Under the pieces are notes generated by a model. That model searched no databases, was not told the DNA's origin, and saw nothing but the letters and a program-made list of their open reading frames with translations. 64,000 nucleotides of DNA, from NCBI GenBank assembly GCA_028826165.1, contig JAPDFW010000103.1:1-64000 (forward strand), given 5' to 3'. Position numbers and translations under genes: made by a program. The DNA comes from Anaeramoeba ignava (lineage: Eukaryota; Metamonada; Anaeramoebidae). Each line of letters starts with the position of its first letter. Positions within the stretch are counted from its first letter, which is position 1. This document shows positions 18,801-27,853 of the stretch, piece after piece.

Positions 18801-21404
18801 AGAACGAAGACAATTAACAGCAAAATATCCTTGAGTTACAAAATGTCTACTAAAAACTTCCATAACATTTTGAATCCATTTTCGATATCGATTCATATGG
18901 AACATTTTCTTTTTTAACCATTGAGCGTTTTTCTTTTTAATTTTTCAACAATTTTTTTTAAATTGAATATTTCTTTCCAAAAATGGAAAATATTAAAACA
19001 AAATAATTTATACTTGATTCATAGCAAATTCTAACATTTTTTTCTTTAATTTTTTTTCTTCTTGTTCTTTTGCAGTTTTTATTTCGTATAAAATTGAAAA
19101 TTGACTTGGATGAGGAGGAATTACATCTTGTTTTGTTAAAATCAATTTTCCCCAATTAGTAAATGCTTGTTCATATTCTTTTTTAATTTTATAAATGAAT
19201 TTAAATTTTAATTTTGAAAATGAATTTAAAATGAATTTAAAATAACCTTCAAAATTTGAATAAAAATGTGATTCAGGTGAACTTGGAATTAATTGATTTT
19301 TCCATTGTTGAAAAGATTGTTTAAGTAAATGAGTTTCTTCATAAAAATCTGGTGTAAATTTTGCAAAATCCTAATTTCATTTTCAATTTAAATTTTCAAA
19401 TTAAATTTTCATTTTCAATTTAAATTAAACTAAAATATTTTTCTATTAACTTGTTCTTGATTATTTTCAGAATTTTTCATTCGAATTAATGATTCCAAAG
19501 AATTTGATTCAGAAGGATTAAATTGTGAAAAATTTGTAGAAATATTTCCAGATCTTCGAGATTCAGATGAAGTTCTATGTGATTCTACATCAGAAGATTT
19601 ATCTACTAATCCTGTTGTATTTTTTGAATTCTTAAATTTTGATTTTAATTTTGATTTTATTTTTAATTTTGATTTTAATTTTAATTTTAATTTTGATTTT
19701 AATTTTAATTTTAATTTTGATTTTAATTTTAATTTTAATTTTAATTTTAATTTTAATTTTAATTTTTAATTTTAATTTTAATTTTAATTTTAATTTTAAT
19801 TTTAATTTTAATTTTAATTTTAATTTTAATTTTAATTTTAATTTTAATTTTAATTTTAATTTTAATTTTAATTTTAATTTTAATTTTAATTTTAATTTTA
19901 ATTTTAATTTTAATTTTAATTTTAATTTTAATTTTAATTTTAATTTTAATTTTAATTTTAATTTTAATTTTTAATTTTAATTTTAATTTTAATTTTAATT
20001 TTAATTTTAATTTTTAATTTTAATTTTAATTTTTAATTTTAATTTTAATTTTAATTTTAATTTTAATTTTAATTTTAATTTTAATTTTAATTTTAATTTT
20101 AATTTTAATTTTAATTTTAATTTTAATTTTAATTTAAATTTTGATTTTAATTTTAATTTTAATTTTAATTTTATTTAATACAGATAATTTAGATAAATAT
20201 GTGGGTCTTGGATAATTTCTTCCCATTATTTTTGGTAATTTTCCAAATCCAATATGATTTTTAATTTGCATTTCCCATTCTTTTGCTTTTTGTTCAAATT
20301 CTTGATAACTTTTACAATTTTGATGATTTGGAAATTTAGGAAGTTGTAATTTTTGTGGAACATAATTCTTTATTAAATCATTTGTTATTGAATTTTCAAA
20401 TTTCGAATCATCTAATTTTGATATTTATTTTTGAATTTTTAAAATTAAGAAATGATTTGATCAAAAATAATTTTAAGAAATTTGCCAATTTAATTTTAAT
20501 ATTGATTTGATCAAAAATAATTTTAATATTGATTTTCCAATTTAATTTTAATATTGATTTTCCAATTTAATTTTAATATTGATTTGATCAAAAATAATTT
20601 TAATATTGATTTGCCAATTTAATTTTTAATAAAAAAAATGACAAATAAAACAAAAATTCACAAAATTTTATCAAAAATTTTTTTTTAAAAAAATGTAATG
20701 ATTCATTTTAAAAATAAAACCCCAAAACAATTCAAAAAAAAAAGATGATTTTGATCATTATTTTGCCATTAATAATAATTTAAATTTAATTTTGAATTTG
20801 ATCATAATTATAATTATAATTTGAATTTGAATTTGAATTTAATTTGAATTTATTTTAATTTAATTTTAATTTAATTTGAATTTAATTTTAATTTGAATTA
20901 CCTTTAATTTCATTATAAATTAAATCAAAAAAAACACCCTTTTCATTTATAAAAACTGGAAATATTTTTGAAGAATGTAATTTAACTTGAGAAGAAAGAT
21001 CCTTAATTGTTGGTGAAGTATATTTCCTTTTATCTAAAATTAAATAAAGTTTTAAATCAAAAATCGAAAAATAAAAAAAATTTGCTTTTTAATAAATAAA
21101 TTATAAATGAAAATTTGTTTGTTTATTATTGATTAATTATAAATAATAAATAATAAAATGCTTTGCAATTTCAATTTTTATTATTTAAAATGTTTTTTTA
21201 TTTTTTTTGCTTTTAAATTTCTTTTTAATTAATCAATTTTTTTTATTTTTATTCTTTTATTTTTTTAAAACCATTTGTAGAGAAAATTCTTTTTGGTTTT
21301 TGTTTTGGAAATTTTCTTTTTGGAAATTTTGTATTTAAATTTGGTTTTGTTTGTGTATTTATTGTTTTTGGTAATATTGGTGAAGTAGTTAAGTTTTTTG
21401 ACAT
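15802..21404 (-). CDS. unrecognised 1211-residue helical protein, 13 exons
   Basis: Exons, in transcript order: 21404-21272, 21033-20902, 20411-20182, 19630-19451, 19370-19247, 19177-19014, 18932-18471, 18397-18191, 18105-17851, 17794-17615, 17537-17235, 17141-16053, 15978-15802. All junctions are GT-AG and the phases sum to 1212 codons ending in TAA. The N-terminal third is basic and low in order. The middle has Lys/Glu-rich coiled-coil-like segments. The last exons are helical and resemble armadillo-type repeats (LSILQSVINCFDKRIP, SEKLWGIIYDLIFYHPNF), with a basic KKKEQKNQKTKKSKEKKK insert. I do not recognise the family; a scaffold role would fit the helical build but is only a guess. It converges on PFO with 145 bp between stops. 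Confidence 0.8.
19631..20181. repeat. hexamer (AAAATT)n intron of the helical protein gene
   Basis: This is intron 3 of the minus-strand gene. On the minus strand it begins GTATTAAATAAAATT and ends AATTTAAG. The body is almost pure AAAATT, with a few units lengthened to seven bases. The longer units break any one frame, which argues against a coding Lys-Ile repeat. Splicing across it restores a phase-0 join. Confidence 0.8.
20412..20901. repeat. intron 2 with a tandem TTGATCAAAAATAATTTTAATA repeat family
   Basis: This minus-strand intron contains at 20440-20620 several copies of a phrase combining TTTGATCAAAAATAA with TTTTAATATTGATTT, followed by AT-rich filler. Splice sites GTAATT and ATTAG are clear. 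Confidence 0.6.
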
Positions 21405-21809
21405 ATTTTAATTGGAAAAAGATTTTTAAAAATGAAAAAAGAAAAAAAATGATTTGAAAAAAAAAAAAAAAAAAAAAGAAGAAGAAATTTTTTTTTATAT
21501 TAAAAACTCATTAAATCAAAGAAAAGCTTAATAAATTGTTTTAAAATTAAATTTCAAATTAGATTCCAAATTAATTATTATTTTTTTTAAATTTTATTCC
21601 TAATTTATTCCTAATTCAACTTTTTATCAATTAGATCTCTTTTAAAAAAAAAAATTTTTTTTTCTTCTTTATTTAAATTTTTTTAATTACAATTCAAATA
21701 AATTCATTAATAAATCATTTAATTCTTATTTGCTATTTAATTTTGTTTTATTCATAATTAACTAAAATTAATTCAAAATTTTTTTATATTAATTAAATTA
21801 TTTTCCCTT
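21405..21809. promoter_or_regulatory. AT-rich upstream region of the helical protein gene
   Basis: Contains a long A run at about 21456-21477 and T runs at about 21488-21496 and 21642-21663, just upstream of the minus-strand start codon at 21404. No gene is seen. The tracts resemble those before PFO and FTHFS; a promoter role is inferred. Confidence 0.3.
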
Positions 21810-23365
21810 TTTAATTAATTTTATATTAAAATTTAATTCATATTTTATCAATAATTTATTAATAAATTTATTTTATTTCTATTTTTAAAATTAATTCTAA
21901 ATTTAATTATTAATAAATTATTAATTATTTATTTTATTTTTATTTATTAATAAATTTGATTAATTTTATATTAAAATATAATTTATATTTTATTAATAAT
22001 TTATTAATAAATTTATTTTATTTCTATTTTTAAAATTAATTCTAAATTTAATTATTAATAAATTATTAATTATTTCTTTATATTTTTATTTATTAACAAA
22101 TTTAATTAATTTTATATTAAAATTTGATTCATATTTTATTAATATTTTATTAATAAATTTATTTTATTTCTATTTTTAAATTAATTCTAAATTTAATTAT
22201 TAATAATTTATTATTTATTTCTTTTATATTTTATTTATTAATAAATTTGATTAATTTTATATTAAAATTTAATTAATATTTTATCAATAAATTATTAATA
22301 AATTTATTTTATTTCATTTTTAAAAATAATTCTAAAATTAATTATTAATAATTTATTAATTATTTCTTTTATATTTTATTTATTAACAAATTTAATTAAT
22401 TTTATATTAAAATTTGATTCATATTTTATTAATAAATTATTAATAAATTTATTTTATTTCTATTTTTAAAATTAATTCTAAATTTAATTATTAATAAATT
22501 ATTAATTATTTCTTTATATTTTATTTATTAACAAATTTAATTAATTTTATATTAAAATTTGATTCATATTTTATTAATAAATTATTAATAAATTTATTTT
22601 ATTTCTATTTTTAAAATTAATTCTAAATTTAATTATTAATAAATTATTAATTATTTCTTTATATTTTATTTATTAATAAATTTGATTAATTTTATATTAA
22701 AAATTTAATTAATATTTTATCAATAATTTATTAATAAATTTATTTTATTTATTTTTAAAATTAATTCTAAATTTAATTATTAATAAATTATTAATTATTT
22801 CTTTATATTTTATTTATTAATAAAATTAATTAATTTTATATTAAAATATAATTCATATTTTATTAATAATTTATTAATAAATTTATTTTATTTTATTTTT
22901 AAAATTAATTCTAAATTTAATTATTAATTAATTATTATTTATTTATTTATATTTTATTTATTAACAAATTTAATTAATTTTATATTAAAATTTAATTAAT
23001 GTTTTATCAATAATTTATTAATAAATTTATTTTATTTCTATTTTTAAAAATAATTCTAAATTTAATTATTAATAATTTATTATTTATTTCTTTATATTTT
23101 ATTTATTAACAAAATTAATTAATTTTATATTAAAATTTGATTAATGTTTTATCATTAAATTATTAATAAATTTATTTTATTTCTATTTTTAAATTAATTC
23201 TAAATTTAATTATTAATAAATTATTATTTATTTATTTATATTTTATTTATTAACAATTTTAATTAATTTTATATTAAAATTTAATTAATGTTTTATCAAT
23301 AATTTATTAATAAATTTATTTTATTTCTATTTTTAAAATTAATTCTAAATTTAATTATTAATAAT
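21810..23365. repeat. 145-bp AT-rich satellite, about 11 copies
   Basis: A unit containing TTATTTCTTTATATTTTATT recurs with regular spacing: marker positions 22070, 22215, 22360, 22506 and 22651 give intervals of 145, 145, 146 and 145 bp. Copies differ by scattered substitutions and single-base indels. The array fills the gap between two divergently transcribed genes and ends right at the start of the phosphoesterase gene. Confidence 0.85.
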
Positions 23366-23400
23366 TTATGTTTTCATTTTTTTCATTTTTTTTTTACAAA

Positions 23401-24450
23401 ATGAAACAAAATTTTAAAACAGATATAAGAGATACACAAAGATGGAATGAAACTGAAGAAGAATATATAAAAAGAAAAGGAGAAACAAGAAAAGTAGGGA
23501 AACTTAAGAAAATTGAAGAAAAAGAAATTATGGAACTTATACACATTTCTGATATTTCTGATGTTGTACTTTTTCCAATTAATAAACAAAATCCTATTAA
23601 AGCTCTTGTTATTGCAGATTTACATTTCATTCCAAAAATTGAAGGAGATAATTCAATTGATTTTAATTCAAAAACTTTAGATATTCTTGATAAAGTTGTT
23701 TCAAATGAAAAACCAACTCATTTATTTATTTTGGGAGATATTTTTCAAAAAATTGTTCAAGATAAATCATTTATTTATCAACAATTCGAAAATTTTTGTA
23801 AATATGAAATTCCTGTTATTTGTTTAGGTGGAAATCATGATACTAAAATATTATCAAAAGCAAAAAAACATTTCTTGAAAAAAGGATCTGAAAAATTGAA
23901 AAAATTTCTTCAAATTCATGAAACATTATTTTTCCAATTATCTAATGAATTTGGAAATGAAAATAAAAATCAAAATCAAAATCAAAATCAAATTAAAAAT
24001 CAAAATGAAAATCAAAATCAAAATCAAATTGAAAATCAAAATCAAAATCAAAATCAAAATCAAATTGAAAATCAAAATCAAAATCAAAATGAAAATCAAA
24101 ATCAAAATCAAAATCAAAATCAAAATCAAATTGAAAATCAAATTGAAAATCAAAATCAAAATCAAACTTTTTATGATAATATTTTTCTTTCTCATCATGG
24201 TGGAAATAATTATAAAATTGTTTACTCAGAAATGGTTCCTTTTATTCGTGGATTAAAATTACAAAATAATAAATTAATTTCAGAAAAAGATTTTTTATTA
24301 ATTGGTCATGTCCATGTAATGTTTCACTTTTTCAATGAAAATTTTGGAAGTATTGGAATGTTTTCATCAAAATGGGAAGATTTAATTTCATATGCAATAA
24401 TTAAATCAAATTCTAATAACAAACTTACAATTGAAATTAAACATTTTTAA
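23401..24450 (+). CDS. calcineurin-like metallophosphoesterase with an Asn/Gln insert
   Basis: A single exon carries the full set of metallophosphoesterase metal motifs: ADLHF (D-x-H), LGDIF (GD), GGNHD, SHHGG and GHVH. These bind a two-metal centre that hydrolyses phosphoesters; the substrate cannot be told. The spacing and the wording ALVIADLH...ILGD recall the ICC-like phosphoesterases (COG1407 type). Residues about 186-255 are an Asn/Gln/Glu/Ile tract made by CAAAAT hexamers, placed between the GNHD and SHHG motifs and so probably a surface loop. An in-frame ATG at 23368 would add MFSFFSFFFYK, but it abuts the satellite and a T run. I prefer the ATG at 23401, which has an A-rich leader. 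The gene converges on tRNase Z with 113 bp between stops. Confidence 0.88.
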   Translation: MKQNFKTDIRDTQRWNETEEEYIKRKGETRKVGKLKKIEEKEIMELIHISDISDVVLFPINKQNPIKALVIADLHFIPKIEGDNSIDFNSKTLDILDKVVSNEKPTHLFILGDIFQKIVQDKSFIYQQFENFCKYEIPVICLGGNHDTKILSKAKKHFLKKGSEKLKKFLQIHETLFFQLSNEFGNENKNQNQNQNQIKNQNENQNQNQIENQNQNQNQNQIENQNQNQNENQNQNQNQNQNQIENQIENQNQNQTFYDNIFLSHHGGNNYKIVYSEMVPFIRGLKLQNNKLISEKDFLLIGHVHVMFHFFNENFGSIGMFSSKWEDLISYAIIKSNSNNKLTIEIKHF

Positions 24451-24563
24451 TTTAAAAAGAAAAAGAAGAAGAAAAAAATTTTTTTATTTTTCGGGATTTT
24501 TTTTTAGAAAAAGAATTTTAAAAAAGAATTTTAAAAAATAAAAAGAAAAAGAATTGTTTAATT

Positions 24564-27500
24564 CTATTTATCGTCTACTGCAAAAATTGATGAAATTATT
24601 TGAGGATTTGAAAGGATATTGATTGTGTCTGGAGAAACTGTCATTAAATCAGCTGCAAATAAAATGATTGGATTTTTCAATTCTTTTTGTTGAGAATCAA
24701 TAGAATCATTTGAATTTGAATTTGAATTTGAATTTGAATTTGAATTTGAATTTGAATTTGAATTTGAATTTGAATTTGGATTTGAAAAAGAAGGAAGAGG
24801 AACAGATTTTGAATATCTTTGACTTAAATGTGTTAAAATAAGACAACTAGCAGACATTTTCTTAGCAACATCAATAGCTTCACTAATAGTAGAATGATGC
24901 TTCTCTTTTGCAACAGCTTCAGAACCTTCTTCAAATGTTCCTTCATGAATTAAAATCAATGCATCCTTACCAGCATTGATGAGTTCTTCACATGGACGTG
25001 TATCGCCTGAATAAACAAATTTGTTTCCAAGTCTTGACAGGATGATTCCAAAAGAATTGTTCTCGCAATGTATAACTGGAACATTAGTAACGGAATCAAA
25101 ATGAAGGTAAATCAAGTTACGATTTGGATCATCTTCTTTGTATTGATTTAATTCTTCATTTAAAACATATTTGCATTTGAGCCCCATATTGGTTGATTGT
25201 TCAACTACTGTTAAGTATTTTTTCAATCCAATTGTTCCAACAACTAATGGTGCTGAATATTGTTGATTTGTTGAGTTTTCTTCGATGAAAAATTCTTCTC
25301 GAAGTTTTAATAATTTAACCAATCCCAAATGATGATCAGCATGAATATGAGAAATCCAAAATAATTGGGTCTTCAACAAAGCTTTCTTTGCTTCTTGGAA
25401 TCCAAAGTATCTCACAAGCTGCCCGAAGCTGTCTTCTCCACAATCCAAAAAAATATTTAGTTGATCATTAACTTCCAAGAAAATGGATGTGACATTTCTG
25501 TATTTTGACGGCAAAGCAGCACCTGTTCCTAAGAATATGATCCTATTTATAACTTTATTCATATCGATTTCGGGAGAATCTGTTTTTATTCTTTTCATGA
25601 TTTGGTTGGTGTTTTCTGGTTGTGATACTTTTTGTATTTGCGATTGAATTAATTGTTCTGTTTTTTTTATTGGTATAATTGCTGAGCGATCGATCCCCTT
25701 TTTGTTTATTGGTAGTATATTCACTTTCATGTAATGTTCTCCTATTGTTGATTTTGATGGTAGGTTTTTTGGTAGTTGTTTTGTGTTTACTTGTTCTGTT
25801 ATTGGAATTATTGGAAATCCATTTGAACAAAGTGTATTTAAGAAATAGTGATGAGTTGTTGAAGATCGGAAAACTGATTCAATTGGATGTTTTATTATCA
25901 TTCCATTTACAATAAATATATGCTAAAATTTTATAAATGAATTTTGATTTTAATTTATAAATGAATTTTAATTTATAAATGAATTTTAATTTTAATTTAT
26001 AAATGAATTTTAATTTTGATTTTAATTTTAATTTTAATTTTAATTTATAAATGAATTTTAATTTTATAAATGAATTTTGATTTTAATTTATAAATGAATT
26101 TTAATTTTATAAATGAATTTTGATTTTGAATTTTAATTTTGATTTATAAATGAATTTTAATTTTATAAATGAATTTTAATTTATAAATGAATTTTAATTT
26201 TAATTTTGATTTTAATTTATAAATGAATTTTGATTTTAATTTTGATTTTAATTTTAATTTATAAATGAATTTTGATTTTAATTTATAAATGAATTTTAAT
26301 TTATAAATGAATTTTAATTTATAAATTAATTTTAATTTTAATTTATAAATAATTTTAATTTTAATTTATAAATGAATTTTGATTTTAATTTATAAATGAA
26401 TTTTAATTTTAATTTATAAATGAATTTTAATTTTATAAATGAATTTTAATTTTGATTTGAATTTATAAATGAATTTTGATTTTACTTCGCTTTTTGGAAA
26501 TAATTTCAACCAATTCTGAAATTGAGAATCAAATAAAACATCTTGAGAAATCATATGGAAAAAAAAGGAGATAAAACGAGTTTTACTAGAAGAATAAGAT
26601 AATAAAAAAGGATTTTGGATCAATGGAGTAATAAAAGAAGAATTAGGACAAGAAATAACAGCAAAAACAATGCCAGGTTGAGAAGGACCAATACAATCTG
26701 AAGGTTTTACAACTTGGCCATTATCGAGTGTTATTGTTTCACCACGAGTGAGTTTTCCTTTAAAAAAGAGACATAAAAAAAGAAAGAAGAAGATGAGTTA
26801 AGAAATAATTATTGAGAACTTTTTTTAAAAAGTACCAAATAACGGTCCAGGAGTTACACCTCGCTTTTTTGCCTCTTGCACATTGAATTTCCCAGGAATT
26901 TCTGGTGTATGACACACATAACATACTACTTCCTTTGAGTTCTTCTCATATCCTGGCAATTCGTTGTCTAGATTTGTATTGTACTTATCCTCATCAAGAT
27001 TGAATGGGAAATATTTCATGTTATTTTTTTCCAAAATTTCTTCTTTTTTTTTTTCGAAATTTTCTTCTTCTTTTTTTTCGTCTTTGTTTTCTTCAAGATT
27101 GTTTTCTTTCTCCTCATTATTTTGTTTTGTCTTAATGATTGCTGGATAAACAGTCATGCACTCATCTTTAAAACAGACTTCTTCGTCTTTATTTTCATGG
27201 AACTCTGCAATGTCAACTGTGATCGGTCGATTCCATGTAAAATACCTTATTGCCATTAATAATCTTTGGAGGTTTCTTGGTCCGTGAATACTAATATTCT
27301 CGTTTGATTCGGATCCAAGACACAATGTCAATATAAGTCCTTTTATTTTGGAAATTTTGTTTTAAAAAAAAATTATGAATGAAGATTTTTCTTTTTAATT
27401 TTAATAAAAAAATATTTTTTTTGGTTATTAATTAGAATACCTGGTATTCCAGTAAACGTGTTGTGATCAAGATGTGTAAGAAAGACATGTTGTAGTTTTG

Positions 27501-27726
27501 AAAATTTAAGTTTTTGTTCCATAAAAATTCTTTGAGTTCCTTTTTTTTTAATTTAATTAATTTTTTTTTATTTAATTTTTTATTTAATTTTTTATTTAAT
27601 TTTTTATTTATTAAATTTTTAACCATCTCCACAATTAAAGAGATATCTTTTTTGGTCAAAAACAACAAGAAGAGAAGGAGAATGACCCGAATCATAAGTT
27701 CCAACAATTTCAATATGAATTTTCAT
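24564..27726 (-). CDS. ELAC2: tRNase Z, long form (ELAC2-like), five exons
   Basis: Exons 27726-27624, 27539-27441, 27339-26836, 26757-26486 and 25922-24564 give 778 residues. The enzyme cuts the 3' trailer from precursor tRNAs. The N-terminal half has the degenerate metallo-lactamase half typical of long forms (FNCGDGTQR, VFLTHLDHNTFTGIPG, GPRNLQRLL). The C-terminal half is catalytic: FLGTGAALPSKYRNVTSI, the metal motif SHIHADHHLGL near residue 517, SGDTRPCEEL near 630, HEGTFEE, HSTISEA and LTHLSQRY, then AADLM. An acidic Glu/Lys/Asn-rich insert lies in exon 3, and a Ser-Asn repeat of about 24 residues (24709-24785) lies after the LTH motif. No clear organelle presequence is seen. It is transcribed away from U2AF1. 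Confidence 0.95.
25923..26485. repeat. 563-bp tRNase Z intron made of an AAATTCATTTATAAAT minisatellite
   Basis: The last intron of tRNase Z is built from TTTATAAATGAATTTTAA/GA units of 18 to 24 bases, spaced by TTTTAA hexamers. The same repeat family fills TSC2 intron 4 at 37068-38128. Confidence 0.8.
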
Positions 27727-27853
27727 TTTAAAAAATGAAAAAAGAAAAAAGAAAAATGAAAAAAAAACAAAAAATTTTTTTCATTTTTTTCTTTTTCATT
27801 TTTTTTTATTATTAAATTAAATTAATTCGTTAATTAATCAAAAAAAAAACACA
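27727..27853. promoter_or_regulatory. 127-bp divergent promoter between tRNase Z and U2AF1
   Basis: The two start codons are only 127 bp apart and point away from each other, so both promoters must lie here or overlap the leaders. The interval has A and T runs and a TTAATTAATTCGTTAATTAATC stretch of inverted AT symmetry. No known box is evident. Confidence 0.5.

Noticed and set aside
19639-19974. Long Ile-Leu/Phe-Asn frame across the hexamer array
   Set aside because: It lies in intron 3 of the minus-strand helical gene. Seven-base units break any consistent frame, and clean splice sites flank the array.
23368-23400. Upstream ATG giving a Phe-rich start to the phosphoesterase
   Set aside because: The 11 extra residues come from the satellite edge and a T run and show no proper signal peptide. 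The ATG at 23401 has an A-rich leader like other genes here. It remains possible.
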